Source: an uncultured Aquincola sp. (GTDB lineage: Bacteria > Pseudomonadota > Gammaproteobacteria > Burkholderiales > Burkholderiaceae). Taken from it: a stretch of DNA of 27,736 nucleotides. Below the pieces are notes generated by a model. That model was given only the letters and a program-made list of their open reading frames with translations, was not told the origin of the DNA and did not search any database. Made by a program: the position numbers and the translations under genes. The stretch spans positions 1 to 27,736 of the forward strand of contig CAKZXL010000061.1 of NCBI GenBank assembly GCA_937883885.1, given 5' to 3'. This document shows positions 8,371 to 15,387 of the stretch, piece after piece (position 1 is the stretch's first letter; every line of letters starts with the position of its first letter).

Positions 8371-8402
8371 GGCCCGCTCGGGCCGCGACCCCCTGATCAG
8401 GG
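8371..8402 (-). terminator. Two adjacent hairpins between bestrophin-like and AI-2E genes
   Basis: Downstream of the bestrophin-like stop on the minus strand lie GGCCCG-CT-CGGGCC (8371-8384) and a perfect 12-base palindrome CCCTGATCAGGG (8391-8402). Neither has a T-run. They may weaken read-through into the permease gene; the palindrome could alternatively be an operator. Confidence 0.35.
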
Positions 8403-8428
8403 CTGAGCGCCCTGGTTCAGCGGCCGGT

Positions 8429-9337
8429 TCAACTCAGCACATAAGCCTGCGGCAGCAGCGGCGGCGGCAGTTCGGCCTCGCCCAGCGCTTCCAGCAGGTC
8501 GATCTCCAGCCCGCGCACCAGCGCGTCCAGCGGCAGGTCGTTGTCGGCGCGGCCGAAAGGTTCTTCCAGTTCGTCGCCCAGCGCATCGAGCCCGAAGAAG
8601 GTGTAGGCGACGATGACCACCACCAACGGCGTCATCGCGCCCAGCGTGGGCGCCAGTCCAAACGGCAGCAGCAGGCAGAAGAACCAGGCGGTGCGATGCA
8701 GCAGCAGCGAATAGGCGAATGGCGTGGGCGTGCCCTTGAGCCGCTCGCAGGCCGCCTGCACCGCGGTGCATTCGTGCAGATGGACCAGCAGGCCCTGGTA
8801 GACGATGTCGGGCAGGGTGCCGGCTTGGCGCGCGGCGGCCAGGTCGTGCGCGATGCGTGCGGCAATCAGGTTGTTGGCATTGCGCGCAGCCGCCAACGCC
8901 GCCTGCTCGGCCGTGGGCAGCCAGGGCGCGGCGGCGGCCACCGCATCTTCTTCCCGCAGGCGGGCGGCCAGCGCATGGGCAAAGCCGATGCAGCGGCGCA
9001 CGATGGCATCGCCCGGCCCGGGCAGCACCACCAGCACCTCGCGCGCCAGCGCCCGGCTGGCGGCCAGCAGCGCGCCCCACTGCTTGCGGGCCTCCCACCA
9101 GCGGTCGTAGCAGACGTTGTTGCGAAAGCCCAGGAACACCGACAACGCCAGCCCCAGCAACGAAAACGGCACCGCCGCCAGGTGGGCCGCGCCCAGCTGC
9201 GGCAGCCGGCCGTGCAGCCACACCGCCAGCACCGAGACGCCGGCCACCAGCGCCAGCTTGCCGGCGATGTGCGGCACGATGGAGCCGCGCAGCACGAAAA
9301 AGAGCCGCCAGGCGGCGGGGCGGGGTCGCACGATCAT
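8429..9337 (-). CDS. Bestrophin-like ion channel family protein (UPF0187)
   Basis: A 302-residue inner-membrane protein of the bacterial bestrophin family, which forms pentameric ion channels (the Klebsiella homologue conducts cations). The N-terminus MIVRPRPAAWRLFFVLRGS and the block LGFRNNVCYDRWWEARKQWGAL, about 65-90 residues in, are hallmarks of the family. Hydrophobic helices occur at about 25-45, 53-72, 215-235 and 240-260, and the acidic DALGDELEEPFGRADNDLPL near the C-terminus is the usual cytoplasmic signature. The ATG at 9337 fits the conserved N-terminus; an in-frame start at 9388 would add 17 unconserved residues. It is divergent from the phosphatase gene at 9423 and 81 bases upstream of the permease gene on the same strand. 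Confidence 0.9.
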   Translation of the reverse strand: MIVRPRPAAWRLFFVLRGSIVPHIAGKLALVAGVSVLAVWLHGRLPQLGAAHLAAVPFSLLGLALSVFLGFRNNVCYDRWWEARKQWGALLAASRALAREVLVVLPGPGDAIVRRCIGFAHALAARLREEDAVAAAAPWLPTAEQAALAAARNANNLIAARIAHDLAAARQAGTLPDIVYQGLLVHLHECTAVQAACERLKGTPTPFAYSLLLHRTAWFFCLLLPFGLAPTLGAMTPLVVVIVAYTFFGLDALGDELEEPFGRADNDLPLDALVRGLEIDLLEALGEAELPPPLLPQAYVLS

Positions 9338-9422
9338 GGCCGATTGTGGCCGCCGCCGGGCGGCATGTGCCTTGCCGCCGGGCGTCATTCACCACCCGCC
9401 GCGCCACGCGGCCCCGCTGCCC

Positions 9423-10226
9423 ATGACCGCCACGCTCCCCGACACCACCGAGCAGAAATGGCCCGACCGCCTGTGGGTGGTGCGCCATGGCCAGAGCGCC
9501 GGCAACGTGGCACGCGACCGGGCCGAGGCCGCCGGCCTGCCCCTGATCGACATCGCCACCCGCGACATGGACGTGCCGCTGTCGGCGCTGGGCGAACGCC
9601 AGTCGCTGGCGCTGGGCGAATGGTTCCGCGACATGCCGGCCGACGAGCGGCCGAACGTGGTGCTGTGCTCGCCCTACGTGCGCGCGCGCCAGACCACGCA
9701 GCTGGTGATGCAGGCCGCCGGGCTGAGCGACCCCGACGGTGACGGCGAGCTGCGCATCACCGTGGACGAACGGCTGCGCGAAAAGGAGTTCGGCATCCTC
9801 GACCGGCTCACGCGGCTGGGCATCACGCAGCAGCATCCGCAGCTGGCCGAGCAGCGCAGCCACGTGGGCAAGTTCTACTTCCGCCCGCCGGGCGGCGAAA
9901 GCTGGTGCGACGTGATTCTGCGGCTGCGCAGCGTGCTGGAAACCGTGACCCGCGAGCACCGCGGCGAGCGGGTGCTGATCGTGGCGCACCAGGTCATCGT
10001 GAACTGCCTGCGCTACCTGCTCGAACGCATGGACGAAGCCCAGGTGCTGGAAACCGACCGCGCCGGCGACGTGCCCAACTGCGCCGTCACCTGGTATGCC
10101 TTCGACCCCGCGCGCGGCCGCCGCGGCAAGCTGGCGCTGCAGCAGGCCAACTTCGTGCGCCCGGTGGCGGACGCCGGCGAAGCCGTGACCGCCGAGCCCG
10201 ACCAGCCCGCGGCGCCGAAGTCATGA
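9423..10226 (+). CDS. Histidine phosphatase (phosphoglycerate mutase-like) family protein
   Basis: A 267-residue cytoplasmic enzyme of the histidine phosphatase superfamily. The phospho-accepting block is VVRHGQSAGN (RHG at 21-23, His22), with SPYVRARQT around residue 85, the acidic REKEFG near 119 and the second catalytic His in IVAHQVIVN (His189). The family dephosphorylates sugars, nucleotides or proteins; this member's substrate is not evident. It is about 50 residues longer than the simplest members, with an extra loop at 30-50 and an Ala/Pro-rich tail. The ATG at 9423 is 18 residues ahead of the core; no strong ribosome binding site is visible. Its TGA overlaps the next gene's ATG in ATGA, so the two are translationally coupled. 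Confidence 0.9.
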   Translation: MTATLPDTTEQKWPDRLWVVRHGQSAGNVARDRAEAAGLPLIDIATRDMDVPLSALGERQSLALGEWFRDMPADERPNVVLCSPYVRARQTTQLVMQAAGLSDPDGDGELRITVDERLREKEFGILDRLTRLGITQQHPQLAEQRSHVGKFYFRPPGGESWCDVILRLRSVLETVTREHRGERVLIVAHQVIVNCLRYLLERMDEAQVLETDRAGDVPNCAVTWYAFDPARGRRGKLALQQANFVRPVADAGEAVTAEPDQPAAPKS

Positions 10227-11119
10227 AAGCCGAACAAGCGCCCGCCGAACTGCTGGACGACGCCGCGCTGCGCGCCTGGCCGCTGCCCATGCCCGACGAC
10301 AACGGCGACAAGGAGCAGCGCGGCCGCGTGCTGGTGGTGGCCGGCAGCCCGCAGATGCCGGGCGCGGCGGTGCTGGCGGCGGTGGCGGCACTGCGCGCCG
10401 GCGCCGGCAAGCTGACCATCGCCACCGCCGCCAGCATCGCGGCCGGCGTGGCGCTGGCGGTGCCTGAGGCGCGGGTGTTGCCGCTGCCCGAAACGGCCAA
10501 AGGCGGCCTGGCCTTGAACGGCGTCGACGAGCTGCAGCCGCTGCTGCCGGGCGCCTGCGCCTTGCTCTTCGGCCCCGGTCTGCAGGACGAAGCAGCCGCC
10601 ATCGCCTTCGCCTGCCGGTTGCTGCCCGCATGCGGCGACCTACCGGTGGTGCTGGATGCCTACGGCATGTCCGTGGTGCGCCAGCTGCCCGAAGGCTGGC
10701 CGCTGGCAGCGCAGCTGGCGCTGACGCCGCATGCGGGCGAGATGGCCTCGCTCGCCGGCGCCGACAAGTCGGCGGTGCAGCAGCAGCCGCAGACGATGGC
10801 GCGCGAGGCCGCAAGGCGCTGGCAGGCGGTGGTGGCCCTCAAGGGCCGGCAGACCCACATCGCGGCGCCCGATGGCCGGCTGTGGCGCCATGACGGCGGC
10901 AATGTGGGCCTGGCCACTTCAGGCTCGGGCGACACGCTGGCCGGCCTGATCGCCGGGCTGGCGGCACGTGGGGCGCCACTGCCCCAGGCCTGTGCCTGGG
11001 GCGTGGTGCTGCATGCGCGGGCCGGCGAGCGGCTGACGCGCCGGCTCGGCCCGCTCGGCCTGCTGGCGCGTGAGCTGGCCGGCGAAGTGCCCGACCTGCT
11101 GCGCGAGCTGGCCGGCTGA
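10223..11119 (+). CDS. nnrD: ADP- or ATP-dependent NAD(P)H-hydrate dehydratase
   Basis: A 298-residue enzyme of the ribokinase-like fold that repairs hydrated NADH/NADPH (the S epimer) with ADP or ATP. Visible motifs are GRVLVVAGSPQMPGAAVLA near residue 35, the strand ALLFGPGL (113-120), VVLDAYGM (142-149), ALTPHAGEMASL (166-177) and the nucleotide/catalytic block GLATSGSGDTLAG (229-241, Asp237). Many bacteria fuse this to an N-terminal epimerase (NnrE), which is absent here, so that activity must be encoded elsewhere. Its start overlaps the phosphatase stop (ATGA), making a two-gene operon in which the phosphatase may share a metabolite-repair role (inference). It ends six bases before the convergent PEP-CTERM gene. 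Confidence 0.92.
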   Translation: MKAEQAPAELLDDAALRAWPLPMPDDNGDKEQRGRVLVVAGSPQMPGAAVLAAVAALRAGAGKLTIATAASIAAGVALAVPEARVLPLPETAKGGLALNGVDELQPLLPGACALLFGPGLQDEAAAIAFACRLLPACGDLPVVLDAYGMSVVRQLPEGWPLAAQLALTPHAGEMASLAGADKSAVQQQPQTMAREAARRWQAVVALKGRQTHIAAPDGRLWRHDGGNVGLATSGSGDTLAGLIAGLAARGAPLPQACAWGVVLHARAGERLTRRLGPLGLLARELAGEVPDLLRELAG

Positions 11120-11125
11120 TCAGAC

Positions 11126-11620
11126 TCAGTGGCTGCGGCTGCGCCGACGCGCCGCCAAGCCGACGGCGCCCAGGCCGGCCAGCATCAGCGCATAGGTCTC
11201 GGGCTCGGGCACCGGAGCCAGCACCAGCGAGCCTTGCAGGTTGCCGTAGCTGCCCGGCGCGCCGGTGAAGCTGCCGGTGATCTCCACTTCCAGCGGGCCG
11301 CCGTTGGTGGTGCCGATCACGCCCAGGAAGTTGCCGCCCGCGGTGGGCTGCAGCTGGAACGGCGTGCCGTTGAGCGTGACGCTGCTGAAGCTGAAGTTGG
11401 TGGCGCTGATGTCGCCGCTGATGCGGTACTGCCGACCAATTTCGCTGCCGGCGGGCTCGAAGAAGAAGTTGAAGGCGGTGTCGCCCGCGCCGATGCGCTT
11501 GACGTCGAAGAAGTAGGTTGACGACACGTCGTCGAACGAGCTGGACGGCAGCGCCACGGCGCCGGCCTGCAGGGCGGTGACGGCCAGCGCGGCGGCGGCC
11601 CACAAAGCTTGCGGTTTCAT
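11126..11620 (-). CDS. PEP-CTERM sorting-domain protein, small (FxDxF-like)
   Basis: A 164-residue exported protein. A signal peptide (residues 1-25, ending near LQAGAVA) leads into a beta-rich domain that starts FDDVSSTYFFDV, reminiscent of the FxDxF class of PEP-CTERM proteins. The sorting signal is VPEP (137-140) followed by a hydrophobic helix (YALMLAGLGAVGLAA) and RRRSRSH. In the exosortase model such tags are cleaved at the inner membrane and the protein goes to the surface or extracellular matrix. The start at 11620 has GAGGAG upstream. A sigma-54-like promoter lies 45-60 bases upstream, consistent with the PrsK/PrsR-controlled expression described for this system. Its specific function is unknown. 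Confidence 0.9.
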   Translation of the reverse strand: MKPQALWAAAALAVTALQAGAVALPSSSFDDVSSTYFFDVKRIGAGDTAFNFFFEPAGSEIGRQYRISGDISATNFSFSSVTLNGTPFQLQPTAGGNFLGVIGTTNGGPLEVEITGSFTGAPGSYGNLQGSLVLAPVPEPETYALMLAGLGAVGLAARRRSRSH

Positions 11621-11664
11621 CTCACTCCTCACGGCTTGCTGCGCAATTGCAGTGGTGCGCGAAG

Positions 11665-11680
11665 GGCAAGCGACGTGCCT
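11665..11680 (-). promoter_or_regulatory. Putative sigma-54 (RpoN) -24/-12 promoter of PEP-CTERM gene
   Basis: On the minus strand the bases read AGGCACGTCGCTTGCC, matching the sigma-54 consensus TGGCACG-N4-TTGC at every position but the first, with the required spacing between GG and GC. The predicted transcript would start near 11654, giving a leader of roughly 35 bases to the ATG at 11620, with its ribosome binding site intact. Confidence 0.6.
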
Positions 11681-11818
11681 CCACGCCCCTCGACTCTCCG
11701 CTTCAGATTACTCCCCAACCGCTTGCAACGCCAGCATGCACTGCTGCCGTTTTGGCCACCGTTACGGCAAGGCACGTCGTTTGCCGGGCGTGGCGCTTCC
11801 ACCACCTCGAGACCTTCC

Positions 11819-12280
11819 ATGGCCAAAGCCTCCACCGCCGCATCCTCCGCCAAACCGCCCGCGCCCAAGGCCGTCGCCAAGGACGCCGCCAAGACACCGG
11901 GCAAGAAGGCCGCCAAAGCGGCGAGCGCCGAGGTGGCTGCGGAAAGCGCCACGACCGCCGACAAGGGCGCGCCGAAGTCCGGCGCCCAGCCGGCCGTCGA
12001 GGACAAAGGCAAGAGCACCGCACCGAAGAGCGCACCGAAGAGCGCACCCAAGGGCGCGACCAAGAGCGCCGCCAAGACAATCGCTGAGCCCGACAGCCCC
12101 GCAGCCGCCGCGCCGGCGCAAGACCCCGCCAGCAGCCGCGAACAGCGCGTGCGCGAAGCGGCCTACCACCGCTGGCTGGCCCGCGGCCAGACCGACGGCG
12201 ACCACGAACGCGACTGGCTGGAGGCCGAGCGCGAGGTGGATGGCGGTGGCGATCGCGCTGCTTCGAACAAAAACGCCTAG
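11819..12280 (+). CDS. DUF2934 protein with histone-H1-like Lys/Ala/Pro-rich N-terminal region
   Basis: A 153-residue protein. Residues 1-100 are a basic, low-complexity region of Lys, Ala, Pro and Ser resembling bacterial histone-H1-like proteins (AlgP/HctB style), with tandem APKS-type repeats around 68-86. Residues 107-140 are a DUF2934 domain (REQRVREAAYHRWLARG, then DWLEAEREV). DUF2934 is a short helical domain of unknown role, common in proteobacteria, and the basic tail suggests nucleic-acid or polyanion binding (inference). The ATG at 11819 begins the low-complexity region; in-frame codons upstream have no such composition. Its TAG overlaps the stop of the convergent LysR gene in CTAG (12277-12280). 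Confidence 0.8.
   Translation: MAKASTAASSAKPPAPKAVAKDAAKTPGKKAAKAASAEVAAESATTADKGAPKSGAQPAVEDKGKSTAPKSAPKSAPKGATKSAAKTIAEPDSPAAAAPAQDPASSREQRVREAAYHRWLARGQTDGDHERDWLEAEREVDGGGDRAASNKNA
12020..12076 (+). repeat. 12-base tandem repeat coding for APKS-like units
   Basis: Two identical copies of GCACCGAAGAGC (12020-12031, 12032-12043) are followed by two diverged copies and a partial one. They encode the repeated basic motif of the DUF2934 protein. Such in-frame repeats can change in copy number by slippage without breaking the frame. Confidence 0.75.
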
Positions 12281-13164
12281 CTGCTGCGCAGCCGCTGAAG
12301 CAGCGTCTCGCGTGCGTGGGCCACGCGCGGCTGGCGCAGCGCACTGGGCGCCCAGATCAGGTAGTAGTTGAGCTCGGTGGCTGCCACCGGCGCCGGGATC
12401 TCGGCCAATGCACCGGTGGCGATGGCCGCGCGGCACAGGTAGGCGGGCAGCACGGACCAGCCAAAACCGGCCACCAGCAGGCTGCGCAGCGAACGCAGGT
12501 CCTGACCGATCAAGGCGGGCAGCAGCGGATGGAGGGCCAGCCCGTTGCGGGCCAGCCAGTCCTCGATGATGGGCAGCTCCAGGCTGTAGGCCAGCACCGG
12601 TTCAGCCAGCAACGCGCTTTTCAGGTCGGTGGCGGCCAACACTCGCCGCGCCACGACAGGCGCGGCCACCGCCGCTGTGGGCTCACTGCGGATTAGTTCG
12701 CAGCACAGGCGTGGGTCGGTGACGGCGTAGGCAGACAGGCCCAGCTCACAGTCCCCGTCCACCAGCAGCTGCTGGATGCGGTCGCGATCGCCAGCTTGCA
12801 GCCGCACCCTGACCCCCCGCTGCAGCAAGGGTGCCAGCTCGGCAGCCACCACCTCGGCCAGGAAGTCGGCGTGACCCACCACCTGCAGCGCCCCGGCCAG
12901 CTCCACCGAGCGGGCCTTGGCCGAGGCCAGCGCCGATTCGGCCGCGTCCAGCCGATCGCCGACATCAGCCGCCAGCTCGTCGGCGGCGGCAGTGGGGCGC
13001 ACACCGTGCCGCTCGCGCACGAAGAGACGGCGGCCCAGCGCAGACTCAAGGCCCGCAATGTGCTGTGACACCGCCGGCTGGGTGAGGCTGAGCCGGAGCG
13101 CAGCGGCTGTGATGGAGCCCTGGCGATACACCTCGACGAAGGTGCGCAAGCGGGTGAGCGACAT
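12277..13164 (-). CDS. LysR-family transcriptional regulator (module 2)
   Basis: A 295-residue regulator with an N-terminal winged helix-turn-helix (RLRTFVEVYRQGSITAAALR, LTQPAVSQHIAGLESALG) and an effector domain from about 85 (GALQVVGHADFLAEVVAAEL) to the C-terminus. It differs clearly from the regulator at 2626, so the two were not simply copied together. Gene order predicts control of the divergent DJ-1-like gene, about 110 bases away. I chose the ATG at 13164 because family members begin within a few residues of this HTH; ATG 13176 is possible and neither has a clear ribosome binding site. The stop overlaps that of the DUF2934 gene. Confidence 0.9.
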   Translation of the reverse strand: MSLTRLRTFVEVYRQGSITAAALRLSLTQPAVSQHIAGLESALGRRLFVRERHGVRPTAAADELAADVGDRLDAAESALASAKARSVELAGALQVVGHADFLAEVVAAELAPLLQRGVRVRLQAGDRDRIQQLLVDGDCELGLSAYAVTDPRLCCELIRSEPTAAVAAPVVARRVLAATDLKSALLAEPVLAYSLELPIIEDWLARNGLALHPLLPALIGQDLRSLRSLLVAGFGWSVLPAYLCRAAIATGALAEIPAPVAATELNYYLIWAPSALRQPRVAHARETLLQRLRSS

Positions 13165-13274
13165 GGATACAAGCATAAATTCATTGATGCCACACCGCAA
13201 AATTCAGAACTGCCAAATTTGCCGACCATCGCCTAGCATGAGATCGTTTCCAACAGACCCCGATGGCGAGTGAT
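13165..13274 (+). promoter_or_regulatory. Divergent promoter/operator of LysR module 2
   Basis: A rightward promoter is suggested by -35-like CTGCCA (13210-13215), 18 bases, and -10-like TAGCAT (13234-13239). Overlapping it is the near-palindrome GCCAAATTTGCC (13212-13223, perfect core CAAATTTG), a plausible LysR contact. The region is noticeably AT-richer than its flanks. Confidence 0.35.
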
Positions 13275-13955
13275 ATGAAAAAAATCTTGATGGTGCTCAC
13301 CTCCCACGACCAGCTGGGCAACACCGGCAAGAAGACCGGCTTCTGGCTCGAAGAATTTGCAGCCCCCTACTACGCCTTCCTGGACGCCGGAGCCGAGCTC
13401 GTGCTGGCATCGCCGATGGGCGGCCAGCCGCCCCTGGACCCCAAGAGCTACCTGCCCGAGTTCCAGACCACGCTCACCCACCGCTTCAAGGCCGATCCCG
13501 CGGCCCAGCAGGCACTGGCGCACACCGTGCCGCTGGACAGCGTGAAAGCCGACGACTTTGACTGCGTCTTCTACCCCGGTGGCCACGGCCCGCTGTGGGA
13601 TCTGGCGGTGTCGCAGCAGTCCATCGACCTGATCCAGGCCTTCGAGCGCGCGGGCAAACCCATCGGCTTCGTATGCCACGCGCCCGGGGCGCTGCGGCAT
13701 GTCAAGAAGGCCAACGGCGAACCCCTGGTGCAGGGCCGGCGCGTCACCGGCTTCACCAACGGCGAAGAAGATGCCGTCGAGCTCACCGACGTGGTGCCTT
13801 TCCTGATCGAGGACGAGTTCAAGGCGCAGGGCGGCCTCTACGAAAAAGGTCCTGACTGGGCGCCCTATGTCGTGGTCGATGGCCGCCTGGTGACGGGCCA
13901 GAACCCGGCCAGTTCGGAAGGCGTGGCCAAGGCCCTGCTGGCCCAGTTGGCCTGA
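13275..13955 (+). CDS. DJ-1/PfpI-superfamily protein, Hsp31-like type 1 glutamine amidotransferase domain (copy 2)
   Basis: A 226-residue paralogue of the protein at 3644, colinear over its length with about half the positions identical by eye. It shows LMVLTSHDQLG, WLEEFAAPYY (acidic site), FYPGGHGPLWDL and the nucleophile elbow GFVCHAPGA with Cys134-His135. The likely role is detoxification of reactive carbonyls or protein/quinone stress, as for the superfamily; the specific reaction is unknown. I prefer ATG 13275, as family members often begin MKKILM and GGCGAG lies just upstream; ATG 13263 is in frame. A bacterioferritin-like gene follows 30 bases downstream, probably in one operon. Confidence 0.92.
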   Translation: MKKILMVLTSHDQLGNTGKKTGFWLEEFAAPYYAFLDAGAELVLASPMGGQPPLDPKSYLPEFQTTLTHRFKADPAAQQALAHTVPLDSVKADDFDCVFYPGGHGPLWDLAVSQQSIDLIQAFERAGKPIGFVCHAPGALRHVKKANGEPLVQGRRVTGFTNGEEDAVELTDVVPFLIEDEFKAQGGLYEKGPDWAPYVVVDGRLVTGQNPASSEGVAKALLAQLA

Positions 13956-13985
13956 AGTGCCACGACTTCTGCCAGAACGCTGCGC

Positions 13986-14450
13986 ATGAACCTCGACCCC
14001 AACCCCGTTCACGGCGTGCTCAACCGCCTGATCAGTGCCTTCTGGCAAGGCACCGTGCAGCACCAGACGCACCTGGCGGTGATCAAGGCCCTGGGCTTGT
14101 CCAGCCTGGCGACCCAGATGCAGGCGCACATAGCCGATGAGCCGGCGACGCTGCAGCAGCTGACAGACCGCCTGCTCGACCTCGATGGTCGGCCGAGCTT
14201 CACGCTGGCGGTGCCGCAGTTGGGCAGCACCCTGCCTGAAGTGCTCCACCTCGACCTTGCCACGCAGCTGGAAGCGCGCCCCGTGCTGAATGCGGCAGCC
14301 GAGGCCGTGGCCGCCGCCCATGACGCCGTCACCCGTCGGCTGATCGAGGACATCCTGGCCGATGAAGAAGCCCACCTGTCCTGGCTGAAGAGCGAGCTCA
14401 ACCTGCTTGAGCGCATGGGCGAACGGGCCTACATCGCCGGCCGCAGCTGA
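13986..14450 (+). CDS. Bacterioferritin-like protein with degenerate ferroxidase site
   Basis: A 154-residue four-helix protein, close in length to bacterioferritin (about 158) and alignable from the N-terminus (NPVHGVLNRLI) to the C-terminus (IEDILADEEAHLSWLKSELNLLERMG). By hand alignment with E. coli Bfr, ligands corresponding to Glu51, Glu127 and His130 are present. Glu18 is Phe, His54 is Thr, Glu94 is Gln, and the haem ligand Met52 is Pro. It therefore probably cannot form a normal di-iron centre or bind haem, and may be structural, a partner of a true Bfr, or a Dps-like stress protein. It likely forms an operon with the DJ-1-like gene. No clear ribosome binding site is visible before ATG 13986. 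Confidence 0.75.
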   Translation: MNLDPNPVHGVLNRLISAFWQGTVQHQTHLAVIKALGLSSLATQMQAHIADEPATLQQLTDRLLDLDGRPSFTLAVPQLGSTLPEVLHLDLATQLEARPVLNAAAEAVAAAHDAVTRRLIEDILADEEAHLSWLKSELNLLERMGERAYIAGRS

Positions 14451-14503
14451 GCCCTCCTCGCGTTTTCGAGGGCCAAGGCCGAGGGCGTGCAGACGCCCTG
14501 GCC
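14451..14503. terminator. Bidirectional hairpin terminator between convergent genes
   Basis: Between the bacterioferritin-like stop (14450) and the CBS-protein stop (14521) there are two inverted repeats. GCCCTC/GAGGGC (14451-14473) has a loop containing TTTT. GGCC-g-AGGGCGT/ACGCCCT-GGCC (14477-14503) has an 11-base stem with one bulged base and a 4-base loop. The position fits a terminator serving both strands. Confidence 0.6.
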
Positions 14504-14520
14504 AGCTTGTTCACAGGTGA

Positions 14521-15018
14521 TCAGCCCTGCGCCATCGTCGGCGAGTCCGGACCCGTCTCCGGGTCGGTGTCGGCCGCGATCGGGTCGCCCGTGGGCGTGC
14601 CGGCCGGCTCGGAGATGGTGGCCAGCGTCTGGCCCGCCACCGCGCCGCGGTCCTGCAGCGCCACGTCGCCCAGCGACAGCATGCCGGTGAGCTGGCCTTG
14701 GGCGTCCAGCACCGGCAGGCGGCGGATCTGCTGCTCCTTCATGCGCTCGACCACCAGGTCGAGGTCGTCGGTTTCCAGGCAGGTCTGCGGGTCGGGCGAC
14801 ATCACGTCTTCCAGCCGCGTGATGTGCAGCGGCCGTTCTTCGGCCACGCCACGCACGGTGATGTCACGGTCGGTGACGATGCCCAGCAGCGCGCCGTCGG
14901 CGCAGATGGGCACCGCGCCGATGTCCTGCTCGGCCATCAGGCGCGCGGCCTTCACCAGGCTGTCGCCCGGCGCCAGCGTGCTGGCGCCACGGGTCATGAG
15001 GTCTGCAACTTGGGTCAT
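14521..15018 (-). CDS. CBS-pair domain protein
   Basis: A 165-residue cytoplasmic protein with two CBS domains, residues about 5-60 (VADLMTRGASTLAPGDSLVKA, then GIVTDRDITVRG) and 72-128 (VMSPDPQTCLETDDLDLVVE, then GMLSLGDVAL). Paired CBS domains bind adenine nucleotides and act as energy or ligand sensors. The TDRDI motif is a typical ribose-phosphate contact. The last 35 residues are acidic and Pro/Thr-rich, probably disordered. There is no enzyme domain, so it must act on a partner. The start at 15018 has GAGG upstream. It follows the small membrane protein gene by eight bases and is probably co-transcribed with it. Confidence 0.92.
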   Translation of the reverse strand: MTQVADLMTRGASTLAPGDSLVKAARLMAEQDIGAVPICADGALLGIVTDRDITVRGVAEERPLHITRLEDVMSPDPQTCLETDDLDLVVERMKEQQIRRLPVLDAQGQLTGMLSLGDVALQDRGAVAGQTLATISEPAGTPTGDPIAADTDPETGPDSPTMAQG

Positions 15019-15026
15019 GGGCTGCC

Positions 15027-15311
15027 TCAGGCCCCGCGGTTGAAGTCGGCCAGGCCGGTGGCCGAAGGGCCGGGGCCGGACTGCGCCGAAGAGCCCGCCA
15101 GCCCGGCGCCCGAAGGCACCGCGGAAAGCCTTGCTGCATTCAAGCGCTCACCGGGGTTGCCGGTGCCGCTGCCCGCACCCGCCACGCTGCCGGCCAGGGC
15201 CGGCACCGCACTGGCCAGGCGTTGCGACCAGGCCGACCGGCCTTGCCGCGCGATGACCTTGCGGCCGAAGTACACCAGGCCGATCAGGCCGCCGAGTTTC
15301 AAGAGGTTCAT
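15027..15311 (-). CDS. Small hypothetical membrane-anchored protein
   Basis: A 94-residue protein starting MNLLKLGGLIGLVYFGRK, a single short hydrophobic segment followed by a basic stretch, then a Ser/Gly/Ala/Pro-rich tail (AGSGTGNPGERLNAARL, SGAGLAGSSAQSGPGPS). I do not recognise a family. The ATG at 15311 has a good ribosome binding site (AAGGATG), which supports it being translated, and it lies eight bases upstream of the CBS gene on the same strand. The tail is low in complexity and probably unstructured. Confidence 0.65.
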   Translation of the reverse strand: MNLLKLGGLIGLVYFGRKVIARQGRSAWSQRLASAVPALAGSVAGAGSGTGNPGERLNAARLSAVPSGAGLAGSSAQSGPGPSATGLADFNRGA

Positions 15312-15326
15312 GAGCCCATCCTTCAA

Positions 15327-15374
15327 GTGCCGTGCGGCACCGAAGGGCGCCGCCACGACGCCTGCTGGGCAGGC
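15327..15374 (-). terminator. Two small hairpins downstream of YciI remnant
   Basis: GTGCCG-TG-CGGCAC (15327-15340) and GCCTGC-TGG-GCAGGC (15360-15374) lie between the YciI remnant and the small membrane protein gene. They may end transcription from the cyclic-di-GMP genes, but neither has a T-run. Confidence 0.35.
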
Positions 15375-15387
15375 TGCGTGCCCGCGG

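Noticed and set aside
6203..9742. A very long open frame on the plus strand (over 1100 codons) opposite the permease and channel genes
   Set aside because: It is rich in His, Gln, Arg and Ala with no recognisable domain and lies antisense to two well-supported genes. Long spurious frames are expected in DNA this GC-rich.
12020..12076. Tandem 12-base repeats as a possible CRISPR or intergenic repeat array
   Set aside because: The units have no spacers, lie in frame within a coding region and encode a simple basic peptide repeat.
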